DNA of 64,000 bases, taken from NCBI RefSeq assembly GCF_001468285.1, contig NZ_LNSB01000007.1, positions 1 to 64,000 on the forward strand. Reading direction: 5' to 3'. Shown here in pieces: positions 52,784 through 62,788 of this stretch (position 1 is the first letter of the stretch; each line of letters starts with the position of its first letter). Both the position numbers and the translations under genes were made by a program. The stretch comes from Sphingopyxis sp. HIX. Its GTDB lineage: Bacteria; Pseudomonadota; Alphaproteobacteria; Sphingomonadales; Sphingomonadaceae. A model generated the notes under the pieces. It did no database searches. It was given only the letters and a program-made list of their open reading frames with translations, and was not told the origin of the DNA.

Positions 52784-54436
52784 TCAACGCGCGCCCGGCG
52801 CGGCGCAGCTGAAATTCCTCGCTGAAGTGGTCGAACCCCAGCCGCGGTATACTGCTTTTTTGGGATAGGAACACAGCGGCCGCTGCATTTCCACCTTTCC
52901 GGCATCGTCGCTCGCGAACTTCGTCGCGATGATGCTCTCAGGCGCCTTGCCGCCATCGGCCCAGTCGATCAGCGCCGAGAAAATGTCGTGTCCCGCGTCA
53001 TAGCCGGGCGGCTGCGGCGGGATACCGAGCGTGCCATTGAAGGCATCGGGACCGGCGCCACCGCCGCAATGCATCATACCAGGTGCGAGGAACAGGCGCG
53101 CATTATTTGCCAGATTGTCCACGCCGCCGAAATCCTTCGCATGCCGTTCGTAAAAGGCGACCGACTGCCCCGGCGCGACGAGCGTATCGGCGAGCCCATG
53201 ATAGACGATCAGCTTGCCGCCGCGGGCGGCAAATGCCTTGAGACTGCCGCGCGTCGCATCATTGACGATCGCGTCCAAACGCCGATCGACCAGCGGCATG
53301 TCGCGGTCGAAGTCAAAGCTCTTCCAGTCCCAGTCCGCGCCGAACACCCATTTGAACAGGGCGCCGAAAGGCGGTTGTTCGTTGATCGGCTTCTGGAGAA
53401 AAGCCCAGCCGAAGGTGTCGGGCATCTCGCTACCGGGCAACCAGCCGAAGTAGCTTGTCTTGCCTTCCGCGGTTCGTGGACCCGAGTAAAAAGCGCGGGC
53501 GGTCTCGACCTCAGCCGGCGTGAGACAAGCGTCGGACGCCCCGCCCTTGCAAGCGAGGACAGCGGGATCGAATGTGCAGCTCATCGGATCCGAGACGAAC
53601 CGGTCGCCCGCAAGGCCGTGCCCCTGCTTCCAGCAGGTAGCGACCGCGGCCTTGTTCAGCAGTCTGAGCTTGGTATCCGATAGCAGGCTGCCCGGCGTGC
53701 GATGCGCGGCGGCATAGTCCCATAAGACCGCGGCATGGCCCCAGGTCCGGTTCATGACCGGCGCGCCGACGAGAATCCCGTCATAGTCTTCAGGATAATA
53801 GAGCGCCTCTATGAGCCCCTGCTGTCCACCGGTCGAGCAGCCGGTGTAATAGGAGCGTTTCGCCGCCTGACCATAGAAGGCATTGGTGATCGCCTTGCCG
53901 GTGGTGGTCATGACATGGGTCGAGAGCCGTCCCCAGTCGCGCCATTTGCGGTCATGGCCTATGAGGGCATCGCCCTCCAGCGGCGTCGCGGGCGCCGTCC
54001 CGGCATCGGTCGTCGCGGTCGCAAAGCCGCGCCGCAGACCATCCGCCATCCCCGAATAGCCGCCCGCGAGTATGCCGGCGAAGCCTCCGTTGCCATTGCC
54101 ATGGAAGACGCCGGCCCATCCCTCCAATGGCAACCAGATTTCGACGCCGATGTCGGACCCGGGCGCTGAACGGACGTGCGCGACGACACGGCAGAAGCTG
54201 CGATATCCCGCCGTATCGCCGGCGATCGACGTCTCCGCCGCTTTGCCCGGCACAAGGACCGCGCTCGTTATGCTGGTGTCGGCAAGCTTGAGACCGGCGA
54301 GGCTCGCGCATCGCGCCTCGGGCGCCTCGATCGCGGACACTGCCCTGGAAACCGGCGCTTTCGCCGCAACGTTCACCGGAACCAGCGATCCCGCCGCGAC
54401 GCCCGCCAGCAGGACGATGCCAGATATCCGCCTCAT
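52784..54436 (-). CDS. Tannase/feruloyl esterase family protein
   Basis: A 550-residue exported protein (signal ends near VAAK) of the tannase family. Catalytic Ser lies in CSTGGQQG (about residue 200), with the associated Asp and His in the C-terminal region (DTLVAPGQS; MMHCGGG), flanked by family cysteines. It hydrolyses ester bonds of aromatic or related compounds. It ends 7 bp before the esterase and its start overlaps the MFS stop by one nt. Confidence 0.9.
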   Translation of the reverse strand: MRRISGIVLLAGVAAGSLVPVNVAAKAPVSRAVSAIEAPEARCASLAGLKLADTSITSAVLVPGKAAETSIAGDTAGYRSFCRVVAHVRSAPGSDIGVEIWLPLEGWAGVFHGNGNGGFAGILAGGYSGMADGLRRGFATATTDAGTAPATPLEGDALIGHDRKWRDWGRLSTHVMTTTGKAITNAFYGQAAKRSYYTGCSTGGQQGLIEALYYPEDYDGILVGAPVMNRTWGHAAVLWDYAAAHRTPGSLLSDTKLRLLNKAAVATCWKQGHGLAGDRFVSDPMSCTFDPAVLACKGGASDACLTPAEVETARAFYSGPRTAEGKTSYFGWLPGSEMPDTFGWAFLQKPINEQPPFGALFKWVFGADWDWKSFDFDRDMPLVDRRLDAIVNDATRGSLKAFAARGGKLIVYHGLADTLVAPGQSVAFYERHAKDFGGVDNLANNARLFLAPGMMHCGGGAGPDAFNGTLGIPPQPPGYDAGHDIFSALIDWADGGKAPESIIATKFASDDAGKVEMQRPLCSYPKKAVYRGWGSTTSARNFSCAAPGAR

Positions 54437-55770
54437 TATTGCCTCCCGAGAATTGATGTGTCCGCCGGGCCGGTCTCCGATTTCCGGATCAACCGGGCGA
54501 GCCAGACGAAGAGCAGCGCGGCGACGAGATACATCGGCGCCAGCGCATAATAGGCCATCCGCAACGCATGCTCGCCATGGTCGGCACGGAAATAATCGCT
54601 CGCCATACCGACGAAGGTCGGTCCTAGGCCAAGGCCGATCAGGTTCATGACGAGGAGCAGCAAGGCGCCCGAAATCACCCGGGCGCCGGGATCGACTTCG
54701 CCTTGAACGAAGGTGACCGTCGCGGGAAGAAAGAAGGAGTTGAGGAAGAGCGGCACGAACAGCAGGGCGAGCGCGGTCTCCCAGCGATCGGCAGCCGCAA
54801 AGCCGAGAAAGAATGGCAAAGCGAGGAGCAGCGAGAGCGCCGGAATGCTGGCATAGGCGGCCTTGTTCTTCACGGCGAAGCGGTCGATCAGCCGACCGGC
54901 GACGAAGATGCCGGCGCCCATTCCGAACCCGACCGCCAGCGCATACCAGATCGCGACATCTTCGAGCGTCATCCCCTTCTCGCGCATGAGGAAGAGGGTC
55001 GCAAAATTGCTGAGGCCATAGGTGATGAAGTTGGCCGCACCACTCGCCAGCGCCGCGACGGCCAAAACGCGGTTGCCGAAGAAGGCACGGATCGCCGATC
55101 CGAAGCTTTGTGCGGGAGCGGCAGTCGCCGTCGGCGCCGGCACCGGATCGAAACGGCCGCGTTCGGGCTCGGGAATGACCAGATAGACGATGATGGCGGT
55201 GAGCACGCCGATCGCACCCACCACATAGAAGGGGATGCGCCAGTCATAGGCGGCAGCCAGCGATGCGCCGAAGGCGACGCCGAGCGCCGAACCGAGTGGC
55301 GGCCCGAGATTGAAAATGCCCATGGCGGTGCCGCGCTGCTCGCGGGGATAAGTGTCCGAGATAATCGCATAGGATGGCGGCACCCCGCCCGCCTCTCCGA
55401 CGCCGACCGCCATGCGCGCAACGACAAGCTGGCCATAATTGGCGGCCATGCCGCACGCGGCGGTTGCGGCGCTCCACAGGCCGCAGGCGATCGAGAGAAC
55501 CTTTACCCGGTTCGTACGGTCCGCGAGCCACCCGACCGGGATGGCAATGAAGCAATAGAAGAGTGCGAAATAGAAGCCCGTGATCCGGCCGAGTTGGCTG
55601 TCGCTGATCTGGAGGCTGTCCTGAATCGGCTTTGCAAGGATCGATACGAGCTGCCGGTCGAGGAAGTTCAGCACATAGACGAAGCAGAGCATGCCGAGCG
55701 CCAGTCCCCGGTTGCCCGCCTCGCGGGGAACAGTGGGCGCGGCTCCGCCCCGATGTTGCATGCTGTCCAT
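54436..55770 (-). CDS. MFS transporter
   Basis: A 444-residue, 12-helix major facilitator with the motif-A segment GWLADRTNRVKVLS (between helices 2 and 3) and a second at FVAGRLIDRFAVKNK. Resembles the anion:cation/aromatic-acid-type group. Substrate uptake for the neighbouring esterases and CoA-activating enzymes is likely. Codons overlap with the tannase gene. Confidence 0.9.
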   Translation of the reverse strand: MDSMQHRGGAAPTVPREAGNRGLALGMLCFVYVLNFLDRQLVSILAKPIQDSLQISDSQLGRITGFYFALFYCFIAIPVGWLADRTNRVKVLSIACGLWSAATAACGMAANYGQLVVARMAVGVGEAGGVPPSYAIISDTYPREQRGTAMGIFNLGPPLGSALGVAFGASLAAAYDWRIPFYVVGAIGVLTAIIVYLVIPEPERGRFDPVPAPTATAAPAQSFGSAIRAFFGNRVLAVAALASGAANFITYGLSNFATLFLMREKGMTLEDVAIWYALAVGFGMGAGIFVAGRLIDRFAVKNKAAYASIPALSLLLALPFFLGFAAADRWETALALLFVPLFLNSFFLPATVTFVQGEVDPGARVISGALLLLVMNLIGLGLGPTFVGMASDYFRADHGEHALRMAYYALAPMYLVAALLFVWLARLIRKSETGPADTSILGRQ

Positions 55771-55793
55771 AAGCCTCCTCCCTTCGCTGCTCT

Positions 55794-56639
55794 TTATCCG
55801 TTCTGCACCCAGCCCGCGCGCCCCTTGCCGCCGCCCAGCCCCGCCGCGACGCGCTGTTTGAGCAGCGCCGGAGGCCTGAACCGCTCGCCATAGGCATCAT
55901 GCAATATGTCCTGCACCTGGACGCAAAGATCCGACGTGACGAGATCCATCATGGCGAACGGCCCGACCGGATGCCCGAGCCCGAGGCGGCACGCCGTATC
56001 GAGATCGGCGGGCGTTGCCACCCCTTCTTCCACGAGACGGACCGCCTCGATGAGAAAGGCGTGCAGCATACGGTTGACGGCGAAGCCGGCGACATCCTTG
56101 ATCTCGACCGGATGTTTGCCGACGCCTTCCAGCCACGCCGAAACCTGCTCGACCGCCGCGCGGTCGGTGCCGAAGGCCGGGATGATCTCGACGAGTTGCA
56201 TGCGCGATACCGGCGAGAAATAGTGGGTCCCGAGAAAGAGGGGTCGGCGCTCGGGCTGCAACGCGGCGGCAAGCGTCGATATCGGCAGCGTCGACGTGTT
56301 CGACGCGAGGATGCAGTGCGGAGCACACAGGGTGTCTAGCGTACCGAGGACAGCAACCTTGGCATCGAGCGCTTCGAACACCGCCTCGGTGACGAGATCG
56401 CGATCGGCAAGATCCGCTATGTCCGTGGTCGGCCGGATCAGGGTCAGTGCTTTATGTGCGTTATCGGCTTCATAGATTTGCCGCGATATGCCCTTCTCGA
56501 CCAGGCTGCCGAGCCGCACCATCGCGCGATCGAGGGCCTCCTCCGACAGATCGTTCAGCAGGACATCATGTCCGGCCAATGCAAACACAAGCGCGATTTC
56601 CGCGCCCATCAGCCCTGCTCCGACGACCGCGGCCTTCAT
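55794..56639 (-). CDS. 3-hydroxyacyl-CoA dehydrogenase
   Basis: A 281-residue NAD-dependent enzyme: Rossmann GAGLMGAEIALVFALAGHDV, catalytic His in LGTHYFSPV, and the dimerisation domain with DVAGFAVNRMLHAF. Oxidises 3-hydroxyacyl-CoA, e.g. 3-hydroxybutyryl-CoA to acetoacetyl-CoA. Its first codons overlap the stop of the CoA ligase gene (4 nt), 23 bp from the MFS gene. Confidence 0.93.
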   Translation of the reverse strand: MKAAVVGAGLMGAEIALVFALAGHDVLLNDLSEEALDRAMVRLGSLVEKGISRQIYEADNAHKALTLIRPTTDIADLADRDLVTEAVFEALDAKVAVLGTLDTLCAPHCILASNTSTLPISTLAAALQPERRPLFLGTHYFSPVSRMQLVEIIPAFGTDRAAVEQVSAWLEGVGKHPVEIKDVAGFAVNRMLHAFLIEAVRLVEEGVATPADLDTACRLGLGHPVGPFAMMDLVTSDLCVQVQDILHDAYGERFRPPALLKQRVAAGLGGGKGRAGWVQNG

Positions 56640-58666
56640 GCGGCATCTCCCGTCCGCCGCCAGCGCCGGGCCTGGTCGATATACCAGGGCAGAATTTCGG
56701 GCGTCGCGGTCGCGTCGGCATTGATCACCTTGGACACCGGCCAGCCGGCAAACAGTCGCTTGATGGGAAGTTCCTGCTTCTTGCCAGATAGCGTCAGGGG
56801 AATTGCCGGTGCCGCAATCAGACGATCGGGCACGAAGCGCGGCGAGAGGCTGGTGCGGATGGCTGATGCGATCGCCGCTTCGGTTTCGGTATGAAGCTCC
56901 CCTCCCTCATCGGGAACGACGAACATGATGAGCTCGCTGCCACCCGCGCCATCCTCGACATCGATGATCATCGTATCGGCAACGCCCGGCAGACCTTCGA
57001 CTGCCGCATAGATCTCGGCCGTGCCCATGCGCAGCCCGTGCCGGTTGATCGTCGCGTCGCTGCGGCCCGAGATAGTGCAGCCGCCGTCGATACCGATCGT
57101 GAGCCAGTCACCATGGCGCCAGATACCCGGCCATTCGGAAAAATAGGATTCATGGTAGCGACTTCCGTCCTCGTCGCCCCAGAAATAGAGCGGCATGCTG
57201 GGGAAGGGCCGCGCGCAAACAAGCTCGCCGACCTCGTCGATCACGGGCCGGCCGTTCTCGTCCCATGCCTCGATCGCGGCGCCGAGATGACGGCATTGCA
57301 GCCTGCCCGGCGTGTCGGGCAATTCGGGATTTCCGGCCATGAACGCGGCGGCAATTTCGGTTCCGCCGCTGACATTGCACCACCAGATGCCGGGTCGGCC
57401 GGCAGCTTCGAACTCGGCCGATCCCCAGCGCTGCACGTCGGGGGGAAGCGGCGAACCGGTACTGCCGAGTGCCCGGATTTCTCCAAGACCCCCGAGACCT
57501 GCCAGATCGAGACCCGCCTTGCGGCAACTTGCGAAAAAGGCGGCGCCGGCGCCGAACCAGGTCACGCCGCTCCGCGCGGCAAAGTCCCAGAGCCGGCTCC
57601 AGTCGGGATCGGCTTTCGTGCCGCTCGGCGAGCCGTCGAAGATGCAGATGGTCGTGCCACTGAGCAATCCGCCGACCTGGATATTCCACATGACCCAGCC
57701 CGTTGCGCTGAACCAGTGAAACCGGTCGCCGAAGTTGTTCGCGGAATAGCTCGGCCCGAGATCGAAATGGAGCCGGCCGGCGGCGGTCGCGAGGAGTACA
57801 CCGCCGTGCCCGTGCACGATCGCCTTGGGCAACCCGGTCGTCCCGCTCGAGTAGAGGATCCATAGCGGATGATCGAAGGGCAGCCACTCGGGTTCGAATG
57901 CCGCCACCGCGGCATCGGCGCGGCCGACCACCTCGGCAAAGTCGAGCGCGCCGGACACGGCAGCCGCCCCATATCCGCTGGTAACAAGGAACAATCGCTC
58001 GATACACGGCAACTCAGCGCATATTTCGGCGACGGCAGCGCTACGGTCCATCGCCTTGCCCGCATACAGGACGCCGTCGACCGCAATCAGGGCCTTGGGC
58101 TTGGTCTGCCGCAATCGGTCGAGCACCGCGCTCGTTCCCATGTCGGGCGAGCAGAGTGTCCAGATCGCGCCGAGGCTCACCGAGGCGAGCAGGCCGATGA
58201 CTGCCGCCGGAATGTTGGGCAGGTAGGCCGCAACCCTATCCCCCTTCCCTATCCCGTTCCGGCGCAGTTCAAGCGCCAGCGACGCCGCCTGCCGGCGAAG
58301 CTCAGCCCAGCTCAGCTCAACGGTGTCGCCGCGCTCGTTCATGGCGACAATCGCCGGCTGGCCGGCCTCGTCGGCTGCGGCCGCGTGCCGGAATATATGG
58401 CGCGCATAACTGACTTCGGCGCCCTCGAACCAGCGCGCGTGCGGCATGGCGTCGTCGCTCAGCACGGCGGTGAACGGTGCCGCAGATTCGATTCCATCAT
58501 AGTCCCAGATGCTGCGCCAGAAGGCTTCGAGGTCGTTCACCGACCAGCGCCGCAAATCCTCGAAGTTGGCGAACTCGAGGCCGTGCGTCGCCTTGAGCCA
58601 ATCTGAGTACAGGCGCATCTGCGGAACCGGACCCGGAGGATTTGCGCTGGTACTGGCATGAGTCAT
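56636..58666 (-). CDS. Acetoacetyl-CoA synthetase
   Basis: A 676-residue ANL-superfamily ligase: P-loop YSSGTTGLPK (about 275-284), A5 motif NVSGGTEIA, A8 hinge SGRSDATINRHGLRMGTAEIY and catalytic Lys in LSGKKQELPIKR near the C-terminus. The length and the N-terminal FWRSIWDYDGIES segment match acetoacetate-CoA ligases. It activates acetoacetate or a similar beta-keto/hydroxy acid, consistent with the neighbouring dehydrogenase. Confidence 0.92.
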   Translation of the reverse strand: MTHASTSANPPGPVPQMRLYSDWLKATHGLEFANFEDLRRWSVNDLEAFWRSIWDYDGIESAAPFTAVLSDDAMPHARWFEGAEVSYARHIFRHAAAADEAGQPAIVAMNERGDTVELSWAELRRQAASLALELRRNGIGKGDRVAAYLPNIPAAVIGLLASVSLGAIWTLCSPDMGTSAVLDRLRQTKPKALIAVDGVLYAGKAMDRSAAVAEICAELPCIERLFLVTSGYGAAAVSGALDFAEVVGRADAAVAAFEPEWLPFDHPLWILYSSGTTGLPKAIVHGHGGVLLATAAGRLHFDLGPSYSANNFGDRFHWFSATGWVMWNIQVGGLLSGTTICIFDGSPSGTKADPDWSRLWDFAARSGVTWFGAGAAFFASCRKAGLDLAGLGGLGEIRALGSTGSPLPPDVQRWGSAEFEAAGRPGIWWCNVSGGTEIAAAFMAGNPELPDTPGRLQCRHLGAAIEAWDENGRPVIDEVGELVCARPFPSMPLYFWGDEDGSRYHESYFSEWPGIWRHGDWLTIGIDGGCTISGRSDATINRHGLRMGTAEIYAAVEGLPGVADTMIIDVEDGAGGSELIMFVVPDEGGELHTETEAAIASAIRTSLSPRFVPDRLIAAPAIPLTLSGKKQELPIKRLFAGWPVSKVINADATATPEILPWYIDQARRWRRTGDAA

Positions 58667-58753
58667 CGCGTGGCGGAACCTTGTTCAAATCGCGGGTGGG
58701 ATCGGGTGTTGACCCGGCGCCGCACCCCCCGGGGCGGCGCCGAAGGCGAGACG

Positions 58754-61396
58754 TCAGAAGGCGGTTCGGAGGCTCATGGCTGCATAGCGACCGATCGCAT
58801 TATAGGTACCCCCGATGCCGTCGGTTCCCGGGAAATAGGGCGGCGTCTTGTCGAACAGATCGTTGATCTGAAGGCCGATCTCGGTGCCCTTCATAAATCC
58901 CGTATCGGGCAGCTTGACCGAAAGGCGCAGGTCCACCGTCGTGTAGCTCTTCGATTGATAAAGGCTCGTACCGGTCGGGGTTGCGAAGGAGGCGGTAACG
59001 CCGCTGCGATGATTGACGAAATTGACGAACGTCACGGGACCCGCCGTGACACCGAGCGTCGTGCGCAGCGTCGTGCGCGGGATGCCGGCGTCGAGCGAAT
59101 TGCTGACCGCCGAGGTTGGCGACAATTGGGTGCGATACTTCAGAATATAATTGCCGGCGATCCCGCCAAAGATTGTCCCAAAGTCAGCCGAATGCCGATA
59201 CCGCACGTCGAAATCGATGCCGTTCGTCTTGCGAATACCGAAATTGCCTTGGCGCAGGTCCAATATGTTGCCGATCGTCGGAACCGCCGAGAAGGTATAG
59301 AAGAAGGGAACGGTGTTCGTAATCGCGGACGTGACCTGCGCAGCGCTGGGGTCGCGGATGACCAGCGAAGCGAAGGTAGGATCGGTGAACACAAGCGCGC
59401 CGAGGCCCGACGGCGTTCCGATCACATCACGGTATCTGATGTCATAGAAAGTCGCACCGGCCGTCAGCCCCGGCGCAAAGGCCGGCTTCAGGTCAAGCCC
59501 GAACGAGAAGGTGCGGGCTTTTTCCGGCTTCAGATTCTGGTTGCCGCCGAAGAGCAGCATCGTGTTGACCTGCGTTGCCCCGCGCAAGGGATCGCGCACG
59601 CCGAAGGCGTCGACCAGCGCCGCTGCGGCATAATAGGAGCCGACAGTCGAGCCGAGGTCGCGAAGTCCGGGCGCCCGGAACGACCGGCCGTAACTGCCGC
59701 GCAAATTGACGCCTTCGACGGGTTCCCAGGTGATGCCGACCTTCGGATTGGTCGTCGAGCCGAAGTCGCTGTAATGATCGTAGCGCCCTGAGAGCGACAG
59801 GGCGAGGCTATGGGCCATCGGCCCCGCATTGCCCTCGCCGACGATCGGCACGAACAGCTCGCCATAGACCGACGCGATGTTGCGGCTCAGATCTTCCGGA
59901 AAGCCGACGCCTCCGCTCGATCCGCGCTGCATGTAGGTTTCGCGCCGATATTCGGCGCCAAGCGCGACCTTGAGATCTCCGCCCGGCAGGTTGGCCAGCG
60001 GTCCGTCGATCTTCACGGCGCCGATCCGGGTGCGCTGGCGGTTGGTGAAATCGGTCGGATTGTCGAGAATGGCGGCGACAACCGCCGGATTGGTGCGGGT
60101 ACCGAACGGGTCAAGCGCCGTCGCGGTCGTCGTGCCGGCTGCCGCTGCCGTCAGGGCGGTGGTGTTGATGCCGGGCTGGAAGGTGTCGTTTCGCGCCCAG
60201 TTAAACGTTCCGAAAACGCTGGCCTTGAAGTCGCCCGGCAATTTGATGTCGAGCCCGGCCGTGGCGTTCCCGCTCCTGACGCGGAATGTCTGGTCGAAAT
60301 GATCCGCGCCAACCAGGTTGTCGGGCCTGAAGTCGACAAATTCAAATGTCGCCCCGGTGCCTGGCGGAGCCCGGAAGAAGGGATTGGCCGCGGTGATCAA
60401 GACAAAGGTCTGCCCGGGCAGCGCAGCCTGAACGATATCCCGTCGATCAGAGTAAAGGAGATCGGCCCAAAGGGTCACGTTCGAGGACAGGTCTTGGCGC
60501 GCCGAGACGAAGGCGGCGTGGGTGCGGTTTTCCGGCACAAGATCGACCGGCCCGCGCGGGTCGCAGGTGTTGAGCCCCGGCGCCAGGCTGGGCGCAGCAT
60601 AGATCGTGCCGGTGAACAGATTGACGTTCGCATCCGGACAGACGGCCGAGCGCGTATCGACGCCGCCTGCGGCGCGGAAGTCAAGCGAGCGATACCGCCG
60701 GTCGGCGCCAGTGATATTGCTGTTCTCGGAATATTGATAGGCCGCGACAAACGAGCCGCTACCCCAGTCATGGCCGAAGATGCCGCCCGCATTGAAGGCG
60801 TGATAGTCGTCTGCGAAGCCGTAGCGGACATTCGCCTCCAATCCCGACACGCGTTTCCGGGTGATGAAGTTGACGACGCCGGCCACGGCATCCGAGCCGT
60901 AGATGGCCGACGCCCCGTCGGCGACGATCTCGACCCGCTCGATCGCGAGTTCGGGAAGAAACGGATAGTCGGGGTTGGTCTGCTGCGTACTCCCCGAGAT
61001 CAGGCGATGCCCATTCATCAGCGGCAAGGTGGCGGCAGGCGGGAGTCCGCGAAGGCCCGGCGCGAAGGATCCCAGCCCGCCATTGCTGGTACGCGGCGCC
61101 GTGTTGAAGCTGTTGAGTTGCGGGACGGTTGCGAGCAGTTCGGGGGTGCTCGCCGCGCCGATCAGCTTCGCATCCTCACGCGTGACGCCAATGAGCCCCG
61201 ACCCCGTCGGCGGGATGCCGCGAATGCTTGTGCCGGTCACGACGATTTCGGTGTCAGCTTCGCCGTCCGCGTTCGACTGCGTGCTGTCTTCGGCCGACTG
61301 GGCCCGCGCGGCCGTCGGCACGAGAAGCACCGCCGCGATTGCGGAGCCCGATAGCAGACATGCGCGGCCCGCCATGAATAGGATGTTGTTCGACAT
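58754..61396 (-). CDS. TonB-dependent receptor
   Basis: An 880-residue outer-membrane receptor: signal peptide (ends AARAQ), TonB-box-like ADTEIVVTGTSIRG, plug domain (VERVEIVADGASAIYGSDAVAGVVNFITRKR) and a barrel ending with the aromatic terminus SLRTAF. It resembles the large sphingomonad receptors for organic substrates rather than siderophore receptors. ATG at 61396 with GAGAGGA upstream. Divergent from the AraC gene; probably takes up the substrate of the esterase operon. Confidence 0.93.
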   Translation of the reverse strand: MSNNILFMAGRACLLSGSAIAAVLLVPTAARAQSAEDSTQSNADGEADTEIVVTGTSIRGIPPTGSGLIGVTREDAKLIGAASTPELLATVPQLNSFNTAPRTSNGGLGSFAPGLRGLPPAATLPLMNGHRLISGSTQQTNPDYPFLPELAIERVEIVADGASAIYGSDAVAGVVNFITRKRVSGLEANVRYGFADDYHAFNAGGIFGHDWGSGSFVAAYQYSENSNITGADRRYRSLDFRAAGGVDTRSAVCPDANVNLFTGTIYAAPSLAPGLNTCDPRGPVDLVPENRTHAAFVSARQDLSSNVTLWADLLYSDRRDIVQAALPGQTFVLITAANPFFRAPPGTGATFEFVDFRPDNLVGADHFDQTFRVRSGNATAGLDIKLPGDFKASVFGTFNWARNDTFQPGINTTALTAAAAGTTTATALDPFGTRTNPAVVAAILDNPTDFTNRQRTRIGAVKIDGPLANLPGGDLKVALGAEYRRETYMQRGSSGGVGFPEDLSRNIASVYGELFVPIVGEGNAGPMAHSLALSLSGRYDHYSDFGSTTNPKVGITWEPVEGVNLRGSYGRSFRAPGLRDLGSTVGSYYAAAALVDAFGVRDPLRGATQVNTMLLFGGNQNLKPEKARTFSFGLDLKPAFAPGLTAGATFYDIRYRDVIGTPSGLGALVFTDPTFASLVIRDPSAAQVTSAITNTVPFFYTFSAVPTIGNILDLRQGNFGIRKTNGIDFDVRYRHSADFGTIFGGIAGNYILKYRTQLSPTSAVSNSLDAGIPRTTLRTTLGVTAGPVTFVNFVNHRSGVTASFATPTGTSLYQSKSYTTVDLRLSVKLPDTGFMKGTEIGLQINDLFDKTPPYFPGTDGIGGTYNAIGRYAAMSLRTAF

Positions 61397-61501
61397 GATG
61401 GTCCTCTCCCTCGCTCTTCGAATGCGGCCGGGGCCGCGGCCGGACTTTGCCGACTTGATGCCCTGCTTATGGTCTGCCAGAGAGGTTTGTAAGCGCCCGG
61501 A

Positions 61502-61529
61502 CGGACAACGATGTGTCTTTAGCGGACAA
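61502..61529 (+). promoter_or_regulatory. CGGACAA direct repeats, candidate AraC operator
   Basis: Two CGGACAA copies (61502-61508 and 61523-61529) are 21 bp apart start to start, two helical turns, between the divergent TonB-receptor and AraC start codons. AraC-type dimers typically bind such paired sites. The motif recurs inverted at 62680. Confidence 0.5.
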
Positions 61530-61547
61530 GGTAGAGAGAGAGAGACG

Positions 61548-62621
61548 ATGTCGATTGTCGACCCGCAGATAGGGGCTGGGACCAGCAGCACGCGCGCCGG
61601 TTTTCCTTCGCTGAACCAGCGAATCTTTGCGCCTTTCAAGTTGGCGACCGTCATTGAGGCCGTCGCCCGCCGCGGCATCAAACCCGAGACAGTTCTGGAT
61701 CGTACGGGATTGACACTCGCGGATGTACGCGATCCCCACACACTGACCTCGATCGGCCAATATCTGGTTGCGTGCGAAAATATCGTCGCCGCGGGCGCTC
61801 AATTCGGCGACGCATTCGAAATCGGGTCGCGGCTCCATCTTTCGGCCTACGGCATGTATGGCTACGCGCTGATGTGCTCGCCGACGATGCGCGAGTTCTT
61901 CGACTTCGCTGTGCGATACCAACCGCTCGCCACGCCGACGGTGAGGCTGGGGTGGCGGACGGAAGGCGCGTTCGCGATCTGGCGTTTTGAGGAAATCTAT
62001 CGCGACGTCATGAGCAACGAGGTCCGGACCTTCCTCGTTCGCCAGCAGATGAAGATGACCTACACCCATATCCGGGACACCTCCGGGGCGGACAATTTGC
62101 CCGTGCAGGCGATATTCGCTTTGACCGAAGACGGGCAGACATCCGCCGACGAACAGGCCTTGTCCTGCCCCTGTTCCTATGGACAGGATGCCAACGAACT
62201 TCATTATCCGATCGGAATTCTTGAGCAGACGCCAGAACTCGGCAACCGGCTCACAAGAGCGATGCTCGAAGAGACTTGCGACCGGCTGATTGGCCAGTCG
62301 CGGATCGCATCGGGATTGTCCGGCGAGGTCTATCAGCTCCTGCTGCTCGCCCCGAACCAGTCGGCCTCAATGACCTCGATCGCGGAGCAGCTGGGATTGC
62401 AAGAGCGAACCCTGCGCCGTCGGCTCGCCGCAGAAGACACGAGCTATGGCGAAATCGTCGATGATGTTCGCCGCAAGCTTGCGATCGAGTATCTGCAGAC
62501 CACCCGGATGAGCGTCGACGACGTCGCCTGGAAAGTCGGCTTCAGCGACAGCGCGAACCTGCGCCGTGCCGTCAGGCGATGGACAGGAAAGACCATCAAC
62601 CAAGTCCGCGCGGAGCGATGA
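61548..62621 (+). CDS. AraC family regulator with arabinose-binding-like domain
   Basis: A 357-residue regulator with an N-terminal Arabinose_bd-type domain (AVARRGIKPETVLDRTGLTLADVRDPHTLTS) and a C-terminal AraC HTH (MTSIAEQLGLQERTLRRRLAAEDTSY, KLAIEYLQTTRMSVDDVAWKVGFSDSANLRRAVRRWTG). OruR/ArgR-like group. ATG at 61548 after a GAGAGAGAG stretch; longer frame upstream overlaps the promoter region. Likely controls the divergent TonB-receptor and esterase genes. Confidence 0.9.
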   Translation: MSIVDPQIGAGTSSTRAGFPSLNQRIFAPFKLATVIEAVARRGIKPETVLDRTGLTLADVRDPHTLTSIGQYLVACENIVAAGAQFGDAFEIGSRLHLSAYGMYGYALMCSPTMREFFDFAVRYQPLATPTVRLGWRTEGAFAIWRFEEIYRDVMSNEVRTFLVRQQMKMTYTHIRDTSGADNLPVQAIFALTEDGQTSADEQALSCPCSYGQDANELHYPIGILEQTPELGNRLTRAMLEETCDRLIGQSRIASGLSGEVYQLLLLAPNQSASMTSIAEQLGLQERTLRRRLAAEDTSYGEIVDDVRRKLAIEYLQTTRMSVDDVAWKVGFSDSANLRRAVRRWTGKTINQVRAER

Positions 62622-62679
62622 AGCGCCAACCGCCCGGCTTATGCCAGAGAGATCATCTTGAGCGCATGATGGCCGTTTG

Positions 62680-62697
62680 TTGTCCGTCCGTTGTCCA
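62680..62697. promoter_or_regulatory. TTGTCCG repeats upstream of the second AraC gene
   Basis: TTGTCCG and TTGTCCA lie 11 bp apart (62680 and 62691), the inverse of the CGGACAA motif at 61502. About 90 bp before the start of the second AraC-type gene. Suggests that one regulator controls both. Confidence 0.45.
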
Positions 62698-62788
62698 GCG
62701 CAAGCTGCGAAAAGCGGCCATTGCGATAAGCACTAAGTGAACAACGACTCTCGCTTGACGATGGCCCTCCAAACGAGATGATGTCCTG

